Assembly: GCA_963969495.1 (NCBI GenBank)
Contig: OZ018337.1
Span: forward strand, 82,046,148-82,110,147
Origin: Ceratothoa steindachneri
Lineage: Eukaryota > Arthropoda > Malacostraca > Isopoda > Cymothoidae
Direction: 5' to 3'
DNA length: 64,000 nt
The notes below the pieces were generated by a model that made no database searches, was not told the origin of the DNA, and saw only the letters and a program-made list of their open reading frames with translations. The position numbers were made by a program, and so were the translations under genes. Below, piece by piece: positions 24,561 to 36,325 of this stretch (positions within the stretch are counted from its first letter, which is position 1; the number at the start of each line of letters is the position of its first letter).

Positions 24561-26639
24561 AACCTCGACAGTGAACTTAACCTGCATTCATTCTAGTGAC
24601 TAGTCAATCATCTGATAGGATTCCGATTTATTTATCTTATTATATTCCAATAAATGATGAACATGGTCGACATAACGTTAAAATAAACACACGAGCCGAA
24701 TTAGACTGATTTTGAACAGGTTATTATCTTATGCTTAATCAAACACTAGTTCTTATTTATCTTAAAATTATCTTCACACAGAGAAAAGATTTAATATAAA
24801 TATACAAATTGCTACTAAAATCCTCATCAAGAGCATCTAATGACACGTAAAAAAGGCAAAGTAAAGTAGGCACTTATTTTAAGAAGCTTTCGAAGCAGAG
24901 CTAATTAATTACTGACCATAATAAGCACAAGAAAGTATTTCAGCATATACATCCAGAGCGAGATGTTAGCGGTGATGACTTTGCTCTATCCTTCATTTTC
25001 CTCCGTGAAATTTGCTAGACCCCTTTTTCATAATTTACTTGCTTTTTATTTTCGTCCCAACTTTTAATCATTACTCTAATTCCTTATCAAATTCATTAAC
25101 ACTTAGGACTTTGGTGAATCGTCTAGAAGCTTATGGGTCCTTAATTTTTCTAAACAAGAAATTAGAGAGACATATTTCTCACCGTAGACCGAATAGATAA
25201 TAGGAACAAAATAATGAATTCTATGTAATTACCAGTACTGTTTCTTTGTTTTTGCTCATTTGAAAGTGATTTAACTACGGAAAGAATGATAAATAGATTT
25301 GCATCTTTCGATGTGACAGCTGAAATTGCAATCAGAGCCGGATAATTGATGCCATGTTTAGATAAAAGGCGCACGCTTATATAATGCAAATATTCCAAAT
25401 GTTTGATACTAACTGAGAATGCTTTGAAATGGCTCTTATTATTCAGCTGACCGTTGGAAATTAGATAATAAATATTTTATTTTATATTTTACTCATAGTT
25501 TTCAGGTTGCATTGAAATTAATCTCAAGGTATCTTAGATACTATCACTTAGCTATATTACATTATTGTAATCTTTTTTGTAATTATTTCATCGTATTTAC
25601 ATGATATGGGAGACAAAGTTGCGTCCATCTTTAATTTTTTATGTCAATAATCTTTTAATTCACTGATATTATTTTCACGTAAATTTCTCATTTTCACTAA
25701 GGCTCAATAATATTTTCCAAAAAATATTGGGGTTTTATTGTTCTGTATGAGTGTAGATAAATGTCCCTGACTAATCCTGGATAGAGGGCCGCTGTCAATG
25801 ATGGTAATGAGCGGGAAGGTCATGGACCAATGTTTTAGTCCGCTTCACTCTATGAAACAAACATAAAAGGTAATAAAGAGTTTGTGTCAGATGAATTTAA
25901 TGGTGTGGGATCAATATTGTCATATTAAGAATGTTGTGGCAGTCTGAATGCCATCTTGCTGCACAACTCTTCCCTATTTCACTCACACTTTCATCAATTT
26001 TACTCATTCATAAATCACTTATCACATGGTGGCAAATGGCTGCTACTATTCTTAAAGCTAAAATAGGTGCAGTGGCAAAGCAGCGCTAAATATGTCAATT
26101 ATAATTACTCATAAATTAATTCGCCTGTAAACAAATCAAAATGCAAAGTAAACAAAGAACTAAATGAGAACTGGGCTGGCGGCCATTTTGGTTCGTAGTC
26201 ATAGGTTGGATGAAACATTTGTCTCTTGATTCGGTAACAACATCCCCACACCAGATAATGAAATGCACATAAAGTACAGAATAACATTCGGTGGTGAGCC
26301 AGAAGGCACCAGGGGTTTGGAGTATTGTGTTTAGACACTCAACAGCGACCGTAGAACGAAGTCTTTGTGGTTTCCCATAGCGTATAAATATGATAGGGCT
26401 TGTAAAGGTTTATATATATTTTTATATAGGCAAGCGATCGTTAGACATAAGAAGGAGCAAAGGAAAATGGCTAAACACTTTCTATAATAAAACTCCCCAA
26501 TTTGTGTCAAGATAGAATTATCAAAGACGGATGTTTTAATCAGGAGCCCAGGTAAACACAGTTGTTTAACGTAAGAGGTGATGCAGCGACAATCATATAA
26601 AATTACACAAATAAGATTTTAAGCATGTAAATGTACACA
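24561..26639. other. AT-rich non-coding DNA
   Basis: No supported feature. ORFs are short and without motifs. Confidence 0.5.
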
Positions 26640-26830
26640 CCGTGCGCAGGCTTCCTAGCTGCGCCTCAGGGGTATAGAAAAAACGATCACAACGGAAGTA
26701 GGTCATCCATAGGGCATTTTCAGGGTACGCCCTCTGCATTAGGAGCGCATATATGAAGAAGGAGAGTCAAAGAGGGATTCCTATTTGATTCATTGATTAA
26801 GACATTCACTCGTAACGACTTCACTCGCTT

Positions 26831-27160
26831 TCACGCTCTTGTTTTGAATCCACTGAGTCTTGTCTCGCCCTTAACTCCTAGTTGCGTTGATATTATATAG
26901 ACTATTAGTTCCCGCCTAGTACACTCTATGTCACACCGCCTGCAACATAATATTCCGTTATTAGAATAGAGTTTATTTTCGGTAAGCCCATCCAAGTAGA
27001 AGACCACATTTTGAAAGCATTTATCTTTTGAGTCAGAAAAATAATTCGCCGTAACACCACTGTCGAGGTATGCCTGTGAAGACCCGCTCAGAGCAATGGC
27101 GCATACACAAGCACGGGTTGATAGCCGACCCGAGGCCTCCTGCGATATGCTTTGGGGCAA
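26831..27160 (-). pseudogene. Possible relic of Ty1/copia-type protease
   Basis: A 109-codon ORF contains SSQAYLDSGVTANYFSDS. In Ty1/copia-type elements the aspartic protease active site commonly appears as a LDSG(A/G)(T/S) motif preceded by Ser-rich sequence, and that is the only basis for this call. No zinc knuckle or integrase is visible around it, and the surrounding GC-richer block (26.64-27.2 kb) has no other recognisable protein. If correct, it is a small fragment of a second retrotransposon type. Chance similarity is quite possible. Confidence 0.3.
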
Positions 27161-27426
27161 TTAAAGGAGTGGAAGACTGCCTCCTTGAATTATAGACCGC
27201 GTTTACCCCAAAATATATATTTAACATATATAATAAACGGGGAAATATATATTTACAAAAAGGTGAACAAATTGCTCAATGAGGATATTTAATTGGATCG
27301 TCATAGTTTAAAATATGACAAAGCTAAGCAGGAAGTGAAAAATTATCGTTAATTCGACCAATGGAAATAAATAAGTTTGAGCGGGAAATCAATTCAAAAG
27401 GGGATGCAAGTGACGATTGACGGGTG

Positions 27427-28466
27427 GTGTAACCAGGGTATTACAAAGCAAAATCGCGTTACATTGAAGCTTAAAGGTATTCGAGAGGGGTGAGAACAAA
27501 GGTACAGGTCTTCGAGGAGATACTTCTGTGAGACGTAACGAGGAGGGCCCTGAGAAGGGAGTTTGAGTACTTCTTGTTGAGGATCCAGATTTTTTCTGCT
27601 CCAGAGAGATGGAATCTCAAATACGAGTTGGTTCTGCGGCTCAGCACAGAGTTTTAGAAAAGGGAAACGGGAGTCTTAAAGGAGTTACGAGATCAGGGGG
27701 GCGGCACAGTTCTCCGGGAAGAAGGTGGCTCGATAGGCTTTGAACATGTGCCAAAGCTACATGGAGGGTGATCTGCTGGTGAGATCTTAACGACGAGTTA
27801 CGACTCGAACAGAGGTTGCCCAACTTCCCAGGGGGAACAGCCAAAACGGTATCAAAGGAGAGACTATTAGACTCTCACTCTCCTCGAGGAATGGGGGACG
27901 CAGTGTTAAATAGTCAGGTGGCTGGTCTGATAGATAGCCATAGGGCACGGCTATCCCCAGAGGATTGTCGACATCACTCTATGCAAACTTACTTCGAGAT
28001 GACGAGTTGGATCGGACAGCAAAGTTTTCCTCGGGATATGGGGATGGGTTTGTCTGGACGCTTTCGCGGGGGAAGTAAATTCCTGTGAAGCATTGGGGCG
28101 ATAATTAGCCGTTATTGCGAGGAAGGAAGAGCGAGGTGCGTCCCGAATAATCAAATAGTTCTAGGTCGACCGACTCAACGTGGGACTGCTTCCTTCTCGA
28201 GGATTCTAAAATTACCACGATAAGAAACATGTGGTTTGGAGCAAAGGGGTTGAAGGGATATTCCGGGGGGCTTTTTCTCATGCTGATCCTTCGAGGGGCA
28301 TCCCCCACAACCACCCTTCATCTATAATCTGGAACTCGTCGCGCCCTTATAAGGTGGTTATTACGGAAACCTCTTTCATTCACATAAAATTGATTTACCT
28401 TTATCAGGACCCGCATAACTGGTAACCTTGTCGTCCACCATACCATTTACCTAACACCCACATAAC
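27427..28466 (+). mobile_element. Candidate solo or truncated LTR of a Ty3/gypsy-type element
   Basis: A GC-rich block of about 1040 bp. It begins tgtaaccagg and ends cccacataac immediately before tggcgcccccc, which looks like a primer binding site. Ty3/gypsy LTRs often begin TGTAAC and are followed by TGGCGCCC-type sites. The sequence downstream is AT-rich with no gag or pol, so the element would be truncated or mostly deleted. The ORFs inside (for example 27816-28088) are probably incidental. A second LTR was not found. Confidence 0.4.
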
Positions 28467-28480
28467 TGGCGCCCCCCAAG
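28467..28480 (+). other. Primer binding site-like sequence TGGCGCCCCCCAAG
   Basis: TGG followed by a tRNA 3'-end-like stretch next to the putative LTR end. A similar string, ttgcgcccccaagt, occurs 20 bp upstream of the gag ATG in copy 3 (43671-43684), which supports a shared primer type. Confidence 0.4.
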
Positions 28481-29849
28481 TATTACCCTGGATTCGCAAA
28501 ATTTAACTTCGTAACTATTTGTTTCTAATGCGATCTTTTATCCCGTCTAAAATCTAAATCTGGTATTGAGTATAACGCGATTTGTGTGGATAAAGTTTGA
28601 TTAAAAGAACTAATTAGTGTAAAGGAGCAGGGCAAAGGAGCTCACTGAGCTGAGATGAATTATGATGCATCAAATTTATTCAAAGTAAATTTATGAAACA
28701 AATTAATATAATTAAAATTTACATTTATTAGAACAGTAGCCTCTTTCGTGCCATTGTGGTTTGGAATGGATTACCTATTTAACGGCCCACTGAGCAAATG
28801 AGGTTAGTCCGAACAAGCAATAAATCCATCACCGTTATTGGGGTTTCCTGCCAGATAGCTAATTTGCATGTGATGATGTGAAAGATCAAATTGTTGCCAA
28901 ATCTTAATTGGATGCGTTGAACATATCTATTAATAATGTTAATCACATACAAACATTAATAGCATTCCAATTTAAGATATTTAATTGGTAAGCTGTTAAC
29001 AGAAATAAATGTTGGAAATTGGTAATTAAAAGGGTGCTTACCTAGTCATGAGTGCCATCTTGGTCACAATAATGTTATCAGGTATTTACTTTTTATAATA
29101 CTTATTTCTTACGTACATATATTTATAGCCCAGCCATCTGAGTCCACAAAGATCGGGCAGCTGTCCATTTTATTCCTTCCTTAAATCCTAAATCCAATAT
29201 TTATGGCAGTAAAATGTTTATAGATCCACCACCCCCTTTACCACTTTTTATGCGTTTTGAAAGTTCAAGAATCTTCAAATGCTAAATCGAATTTTTATTT
29301 CACATATAATATACATATATACGGGTATCATCATTCCACTGAATTTAATCTGGATATAATCAAAGTAATCGAGGTAGCTACTTACTATGTGTTAACTACT
29401 CATCATGAAAAACTCAAGTATTGCAATTTCATTCTCTTTCATTCCACCTACCATTTGAGGAAAATTTTACCAAAGAATTATCACTGAACTATTGTTATAT
29501 AGAAAGATATGAACTCCAAATTCCAGTGATGACAAGTTAATAAGTTTGGCATGACGCCTCCGCTAAAGTTTGATTATTAAACTTAGAGACTGGAAAGTTT
29601 TAGCCATTTCTCATTCACAGATTTTTAAAACCCCAAAATCTTGTCAGTCAAATTATTCCTATCTCCCAAACGCCATATTAAGTACGCTCAAAGTAATAAT
29701 TCGTATTATATTATACTGTAGTCTGCCTTGTGGTCGGTTTCATGAATAAAATGGTCACGCAAGAGAGTGAATTATAAACTACTTAAAAACCTATTGTATC
29801 CCCTCATGCTTAGGAACAATGTGAAGCCCTTGAGTGTTATTTCATCTGG
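28481..29849. other. AT-rich non-coding DNA
   Basis: No gene recognised. It lies between the LTR candidate and the truncated 3' end of copy 2. There is no trace of an LTR for copy 2 on this side. Confidence 0.5.
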
Positions 29850-30478
29850 AAAAAAATTCCATGTCGATAAATTTTTCCCTTGTAAAACGGCTATTTTGGC
29901 TCTTACAGTTTTTTAAATACGTCAGGAGTCTGTGATCACTTTCTAAAATAAAATATTTACCTATGAGATACATCCTAAACCTACAAATAGACCACACTAT
30001 GGCTAATGCTTCGAGCTTTATGGTGGCATACGCCTTTTCGATATGGGACAGCTTCCTACTAGCATGTCCTAAGGGATATCCCACTCCATCGTCATCATAT
30101 GAATGGGAGCACAACCTAGGTGATCCTGGGAGGCATCGGTACAAACCCCAAAAGTTTTATTAGGATTCGGTAATCTCCAAATAGGGCAGAGATTAGTTTG
30201 TCCTTTAACTGGTTGAAGCGATCTTCCGCGGCAGTGGTCCAAATAATTGGATCGGTGGGCGTTCTCTTAAGCATGTCGTTAAGGGGCGAGGTTATGGCCG
30301 CGAGTTTCAAAATAAAACGACGATAGAATTACACGGAAAAGCCTTCCAATAAGGCAAGCAATTGAGCCCTCTCATTAGGGGTGAGATTGAGGTTTACGTC
30401 CAAGTCGGAGCTAGGTTCCGCTTAGGGGGAAGGAAAAAACGGCACGGGATACTCATAGTCTGCTTCAACGCACACCGT
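29850..30478 (-). pseudogene. Reverse transcriptase ends and RNase H of copy 2
   Basis: It begins right after a TAA (30481-30479) with TVCVEADYEYPVPFF, parallel to TVCIQPDADYPLPSL in copy 3, and runs to LTPNERAQLLALLEGFS. The palm with its catalytic Asp residues is deleted. It resumes with the connection segment LAAITSPLNDMLKRTPTDP and continues into RNase H (a hydrophobic block near 30140-30010 resembling the yATIkkEALaIvW motif, then SDHRLLTYLKN). RNase H is truncated at the end of the element. Confidence 0.8.
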
Positions 30479-30505
30479 TTAGACCAGACACAAGAGTTCA
30501 ACGGG

Positions 30506-30883
30506 ATAGGAGTCTCCCTCCCTTGACGGGGGACGGATGCGGCCTATTAGATCGATTGAGACCCGGGCGAAGGGCTCTGCCACTTTCGAGGTCTTTTGAA
30601 AGGGGGCGCAGGCTACACGCCCTTTGGAAGTGACCTTCTAGCAAAGGTCTCAGGACTTGCACAAGTCAATAATTTCTTTGGGCCGCGCCTGGCCAAAATA
30701 AATATTGGAAAACTCGATGTGCCGTTTTGTTATGACCGAAATGTCTGGCCAATAGACCATCAGGAGCCATCTTGAGAATGGGTTCAATATACGTTCTCGG
30801 CAGACACAATGCGTTGGTCGGAGGATTCTCTGGTTCAACAGAAGAACGGTATAATAACGCATCCTTTACGGTGTATTCGATCT
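30506..30883 (-). pseudogene. Integrase N-terminal zinc-binding domain and start of core, copy 2
   Basis: The HHCC-type domain is represented by ARHFGHNKTAHRVFQYLFWP (about 30750-30690). It is followed after a stop and frame changes by GRVACAPFQ and VSIDLIGRIRPPSREGDSY, which carries the first catalytic Asp of the DDE core. The sequence then jumps to the region just upstream of reverse transcriptase, so the second Asp, the Glu and the C-terminal domain are deleted. It lies 5' of the reverse transcriptase remnant, as in copy 3. Confidence 0.8.
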
Positions 30884-31189
30884 TCAGATTGCCTTACAAC
30901 TTTTCAGGCTCCTTTTTCCTTGCTTTTTCCCACAAGGGTTGTAATGTGGGCAATTCTTCTGCGCCTCAGCAAATTGAACATTAGTGGCGAGGTCGATGTC
31001 TGGGGACGATAAGAGTACCGGAATCTTACATCCTTCTTGGCCTGGTCCCGTGTAACGACCGGCTGAGAAATTGGGTTTGGGGAGAGCTGTGCGTTCTGTC
31101 AGATAAAGATGCAGTGGAATTTTATTTGGGCTGCGACTACCTCGGCCCATCCAGTGAAGTACTGGCACTGAATATGGCACCGTACCAAA

Positions 31190-31375
31190 AGGAACCTAAT
31201 TGCACGACCTAAACCTAAAAAGCCATGCACAAAAGCGAATCTGTTATGCTATGGGCTTACGGGGGGTAGTAGTTTGTCGGATACTACTATACAGGTGTAA
31301 CCTGTATCTCTAACCAAGGTTGACACTAGGCAACCATTTACTGCCCTATTTTTAAACTGGACCCTACCGGGGGAA
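31190..31375 (-). pseudogene. Aspartic protease of copy 2
   Basis: The segment around 31339-31262 reads VSTLVRDTGYTCIVVSDKLL, with the catalytic DTG at 31308-31300. It matches the protease of copy 3 nearly residue for residue. In the intact family this enzyme cleaves the Gag-Pol polyprotein. The downstream part (31180-30884) shows only partial similarity and is frameshifted. Confidence 0.8.
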
Positions 31376-31389
31376 CTCTTGTTGAACAG

Positions 31390-32835
31390 GAAATTTGCCT
31401 ACTGATCCTGAAAAGAGGGAGCAGAGGCCGCTGGCGATGCGGTTAGCGGATTAGGCGAGGAGGCAGCACAAATTTGGTGGACCAGGTGACTAGACAAGGT
31501 CATAAGTTGAGAATTTTGGGTGCAATTGTAACTTAAGTGCCTAGGGGTGCTCCACCTAAAACATACAATTGGTCTACGGAGGTAGTTGCTAGGCGTGGAG
31601 GGTAGTAACGGGGGCTTAACGTCCTTTTGCTCTCGCGGCGGGTGAGTCCTGTACTTGCTCGGCGCTAGCACTTTTACGAAGCCGTTGTTACCCTTGGGTT
31701 GGCGTCAGTTAAACCTAAACTTGTTTGGGGAGGGGGGATAATTTTTCTTGACCTCCTTGGTGTAGAGGTCATGACTGGACCAGGTGACTAGACAAGGTCA
31801 TAAGTTGAGAAATTTGGGGGCAATTGTAACTTAAGTGCCTAGGGGTGCCCCACCTAAAACATACAATTGGGTAGTAACGGGGGCTTAACGTCCTTTTGCT
31901 CTCGCGGCGGGTGAGTCCTGTACTTGCTCGGCGCTAGCACTTTTACGAAGCCCTTGTTACCTTTGAGTTGGCGTCAGTTAAACCCAAACTTGTTTGTGGA
32001 GGGGGGATAATTTTTCTTGCCCTTCTTGGTGTAGAAGTCATGACTGGAAGCGTAAAGGTCAGCTTTTTCCACACACTCCTTGAAAGTGGACGCTCTTCTG
32101 TCCGCTATGAAGACCCGTTAGTTCGCAAAGGAGGGTCGACATCAGTTGATCCCTTGGAATGAAGTCAATTATTGGATCATAATCATTTTCTACTTGGTCG
32201 GAATCCAGCCAGAATTGGACGTTACGCCAAAGCGTGAATACAAATTGTCTGTAGGTTTGGTTTGGCTGTATTCACGCGGAGCGGAATCTAACCCTATAAA
32301 ATTATGGATTCATGCTAATACCAAAAAGGAAGTTCTGCTTTTAGGCTTGAATAATCAAGGGTGCCGTCTAAAGGGAGGGAAATGAGTATGTCACGAAGAC
32401 GAGAGTTCAATACTGAGAGTAGCCGGGCGACACCATCTGATACTATGTCCCAATTGTTGACTTCGAAGATCTTGTAGAAGTGTATTAAATAAGAGCAAAC
32501 ATCTTCTCGATCCTTGTATGCGTGGAGTTTTACATAGTGAGGGCAGTTGAGCCTGTTCTTTTCGAGATCGTACGGAGTTTATCTCAACTTGGTCATCACT
32601 TATCTCTCTCTCATGCTGCCTAATTCTTTCTTTCTCTTCTGGTCTTCTTTGCGCTTTTCTTTTTCTCTCACATGCTTCTTTCGTTGCTTTTCTTTCTTTC
32701 GCTTCTCTCTGTGCTTTTATTTCTTCTACTTTTGCTACTCTCGGTACATTTCTATTCCTGCGCATAAGCGATTAAATCTTTCCCAGACAAGACTAGGATC
32801 TGCCCTTGCTTATGAAAGCGTTTGAATTAAGACAT
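31390..32835 (-). pseudogene. Gag of copy 2 (frameshifted, partly duplicated)
   Basis: It starts at an ATG at 32835-32833. The N-terminus contains LSGKDLIAYAQE, matching the same region of copy 3. Next come a highly charged coiled coil (about 32750-32590) ending RQHEREISDDQVEINS, parallel to RAHERALSKDELEVQS in copy 1, and a capsid block with DVCSYLIHFYKIFEVNNWD (about 32510-32450). A degraded central part and a zinc knuckle of form C-x2-W-x4-H-x4-C (31563-31522) follow; the knuckle's second Cys is lost. Many frameshifts and stops are present. Confidence 0.75.
31479..32045. repeat. Tandem duplication inside gag of copy 2 (298 + 269 bp)
   Basis: 31479-31776 and 31777-32045 are near-identical direct repeats starting ggaccaggtgactagacaag. 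The second unit lacks 29 bp present in the first (31569-31597 region). The duplication spans the zinc-knuckle region, so a knuckle-coding stretch occurs twice. Confidence 0.95.
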
Positions 32836-33378
<543 letters not shown>

Positions 33379-33589
33379 CTTTATGTCGAAATATGGCCAA
33401 TGTACGGGAAGAATATAATCAATCGGGCTTTAAGGTGGGCTAAGTAAGGCAACAAATGTTATTGTTCTAACAGTGCGATTTGAATAGTTAGCTGCAGTTG
33501 CGTGACCAAGTAATATTTCAAACACAATGACAAAATAGATTTTACTATACATTGAATAAAAGTCAAAAAATAAATATAGGAATAATTGG

Positions 33590-34399
33590 AGATATAGGGT
33601 AGTGAGCGATTTAGTTCATTTGAACCTCGAGAGTAAAGCGGGGCTAGCTTGGCGGGAGGTCTTGGTGACCTTGATTACTTACGAAGGTAGCTGGGGACCA
33701 AAAGAGTGTGGTGTTACTTTTTCCAAAGTTGGGTTTTGCGAGATGCGTGCCTCTTGTCCTTAAGCGGTCACCGTTCGAACTTCAATAGGGCAGGAGAGAT
33801 GACTCCTCCAAACTCGGATTGAGCGAGCTATTGGGCCTATTCTCCTCAAGAGGTTACCATAAGAACTTCGAAGGACTACTTCTCCAATCCTAGATCTGAA
33901 GGCAGTTGAGAACGGCTGACGTTGCCTAAAAAAGCTGTTTTTCCTGACCCGAAGATACGAGTGTGATGTCTAGCTCTTCCCTGGCTTACGACCGTCACTA
34001 AACACTCTTCGGCACAAAGTGTCTTAGAGTCGGGCTCCTTTCGGGGAAGCTTTGGCTAACCAAATCTGTTGGTAATCCTTGGGAGTGTGCATATATATCC
34101 GGTGTTTTTCAAAACAGGGAGAGAGAGAGAGAGGCCTTCTCGAACCATCATTATTGGCCGGGACAACCGAGCGACTCCTTGCAGGAAAGTGTAAGAGGCA
34201 GTGATCAGCGGGTCAGCCGGAACGACAATGGGCTGGAGCAATAAAAGTTGTTTGAGGCAAACCTACAAAATAAATGAATAATCTCCTGACCCGGGGGTGG
34301 CGTGAGACGGCGGAGAGGTAGCCTTCAATTTCAGCGTCATGCCTTAAGCATGAGCTGGTGCCAAGTGCAAAGAGTGTGAAGTCTGAGGCGGAGGGGGGT
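33590..34399. mobile_element. GC-richer island, possible LTR of copy 2
   Basis: On the minus strand a TATA-like cggatatatatgcac (about 34101-34087) is followed by a diverged two-unit repeat (about 33755-33910). This recalls the TATA-then-repeats layout of the copy 1 and 3 LTRs, and the position upstream of copy 2 gag fits. There is no direct sequence match to the other LTRs, and the ends are not defined. Confidence 0.3.
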
Positions 34400-35661
34400 G
34401 TAACGACTCACTTTTTCTTCCGAAGTAATATCTTAGGAGGTGGGGAAATACTACTATTTTAGTGGATCCTTCTACAGATTACGATGTCTTCAGTTTTTAT
34501 GTTTTCTTTTCCGTTGGAATAAGAATTTAGGGCATTCGAATATGTTGATTTACTGATCTCTCCCTTTTCTTTCCTATATTTTTTATTTAAGATAAAAGGT
34601 TTAATATATACTCAAATGTGTTGTAACTTTTATTTTTCTATTGTAATTATTAAGAGCATTAGCATATTATAATTATTTTTATTTTTTACTAATTTTTACC
34701 TTCAGAGAGAGAAGGTTTACTCCCCATCTAAGACTCAACGTCTAGCCGGCCCAAAGGGAGCATCGAGACATCGCGTGGTCGGCTGACCTGGGTTGGGTGC
34801 TCTTTATCTTCTCTTTTCATCGTCTGACCGACGCCAGACTGACGGCGCCAAGGACCTTTGCACAATGCTATGAAGCCGTCGATACTATCGCCTCTCCTGG
34901 CGCGCCAAGTCGAATGAGATCCTAGTCCCTCATTTCGGGCTCCACAGCGACACGCTTCCGCCGATGCAGTACAAATACTCAGAGAAAAGCTTTGTGAAAC
35001 CAGTACAATACAGCTCCGTCTTGGTTAGCATCTACGTACAGTCTCGTACACCTTGCTTCGACTTCCAACGGTTTCAAGCTTCGAACACGATGCATCATCT
35101 CTACCCGGCCTTGCTTGTATCTAAGGCCGAGTTCCTGCCCATAGAAGACAGACACAGACAAGGATTTATCGCTCGGTTACTAACTTCGTTTAACGACTGG
35201 AGTTCTCCTTCGCTCTTTTCTCAGCGTGCCTAAAGAATAAGGAATCTTGAAAGTGGAACTTTGCAACAACCCGTTTAATCGCCGTATTCAAGCCTCCATT
35301 CAATCTGGCTTTATGCGTGTCTCACCAATAATTCCACTCTCCCATTTTCTCTTGAGGCAATCACCGTGCTTTCTCTCCCTGACTCTCGTATCAGCGACTC
35401 ATTTGTCCCCCCCCTCCCTGTTCGGTATCTCGGGTCGCATTTTTTTATTGTCATTTATTTACTCGTGTTATTAATGTTTTCTTTGTATATAGTAAAGTTA
35501 TTTATTTTTCTACCATTAGTTTCTTTAATTTTCTAACCTCTAAGAATTGATTATTTAGGCCATCCTAAATCGATTTTGTTCATTTAACCCTCGCACTCGG
35601 ATCTGTATCCCTATTCTCTGGCGTGCTCTGTTCACGGTTGCTCTACGAAATCTATATTATA
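34400..35661 (+). mobile_element. Candidate LTR of another element
   Basis: It begins tgtaacgactcac directly after a purine run (gcggagggggg), which is how a polypurine tract and LTR start look. GC-rich middle (34.72-35.45 kb), AT-rich end with polyadenylation-like sequence, then tggtgtccagtg at 35662, which might be a primer binding site. A purine tract in front implies a 3' LTR while a primer site behind implies a 5' LTR, so at least one of the two is coincidental. The ORFs inside (for example 34964-35233) are not recognised. Confidence 0.3.
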
Positions 35662-35663
35662 TT

Positions 35664-35867
35664 GTGGTGTCCAGTGTTCAGGGTCACCATACAAGAAATA
35701 CTAAAATTTTGGATTATTTGAATCGCAGATTTTCCGTCCCTAAATCTAAATTATTTTTCTCTGCTTTGAAATCTATTTGTCATAATGTCACTAGCCAACA
35801 AAGTGTTGTCATTAGTATACTTGATGCAAAGATCCGAATCTCTGCAGAAAAGTTGAAGAAAATATGA
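35664..35867 (+). CDS. Unidentified 67-codon ORF after LTR candidate
   Basis: A basic, protein-like reading frame immediately follows the putative LTR end, with SALKSICHNVTSQQSVVISI in the middle. It could be the beginning of a gag or a chance ORF. No motif is recognised and nothing after it continues in frame. Confidence 0.2.
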   Translation: MVSSVQGHHTRNTKILDYLNRRFSVPKSKLFFSALKSICHNVTSQQSVVISILDAKIRISAEKLKKI

Positions 35868-35929
35868 TTTGATGGAGGGAAATGAATGAAAGGTTCAAAT
35901 GTTCAAGTGACTAGGAAGAAGACTTAGGT

Positions 35930-36325
35930 ACTAGGCCCCGCGAGCCTGCGTGCTCTGTAACCCTTCCTCTTGCAGCCTTAGTACGGTGACGTATTCCTAA
36001 GAAGGCAATCACCAAATGGGCTGCCACAAGGAAAAAAATCCCTCCTGCAGCCACCGTTACGTATCGAAGTGAAAGGCTTTTTGTCGCATGTCAACAACTA
36101 CGCTCGAAATATAAGTAAATTTAAAGTTTGCTGGTTTTAGTCCTCATATCAAGCTATGTAGCCTCCCAATCGGACGTCAGCTAGGGCAATCCCTAAGTCT
36201 CCACCGTGATGCCAAAACCAGGCGGTAACCTCCCTTAGTAAATAGTGTCAGCTTAAAAAGAATCCGGATGGAGATTGGAACTACCGACCCAGCGATTGCC
36301 GGGCACGCTATGTAATTTCTCCTTT
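35930..36325 (-). mobile_element. Second tRNA-like SINE candidate
   Basis: A GC-richer block in AT-rich DNA. On the minus strand a box A-like tagcgtgcccgg (36310-36299) is followed by a box B-like ggtagttccaatctcc (36285-36270). A body of about 300 bp contains a hairpin-forming pair (gcctggttttggc / gctggttttagtc). There is no clear simple tail, and it shares no obvious sequence with the SINE at 20 kb. An unrelated tRNA-like element or chance resemblance remain possible. Confidence 0.4.

Larger units (their letters stand above)
29850..32835 (-). mobile_element. Gmr1-like LTR retrotransposon, copy 2 (internally deleted, 3'-truncated)
   Basis: On the minus strand it reads gag, protease, integrase N-terminal half, then reverse transcriptase ends and RNase H. 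Each block matches copy 3 in the same order. Compared with copy 3 it lacks about 0.8 kb of integrase core and C-terminus (junction near 30506) and about 0.8 kb of reverse transcriptase palm (junction near 30330). It stops inside RNase H near 29850 with no 3' LTR. A 298 bp segment of gag is tandemly duplicated (31479-32045). It is a dead relic, but an independent witness of the domain order. Confidence 0.85.

Noticed and set aside
27433..28491. Inverted pair ccagggtatta / tattaccctgg as transposon ends
   Set aside because: Only 10 of 11 bases match. The outer context fits an LTR and primer site better.
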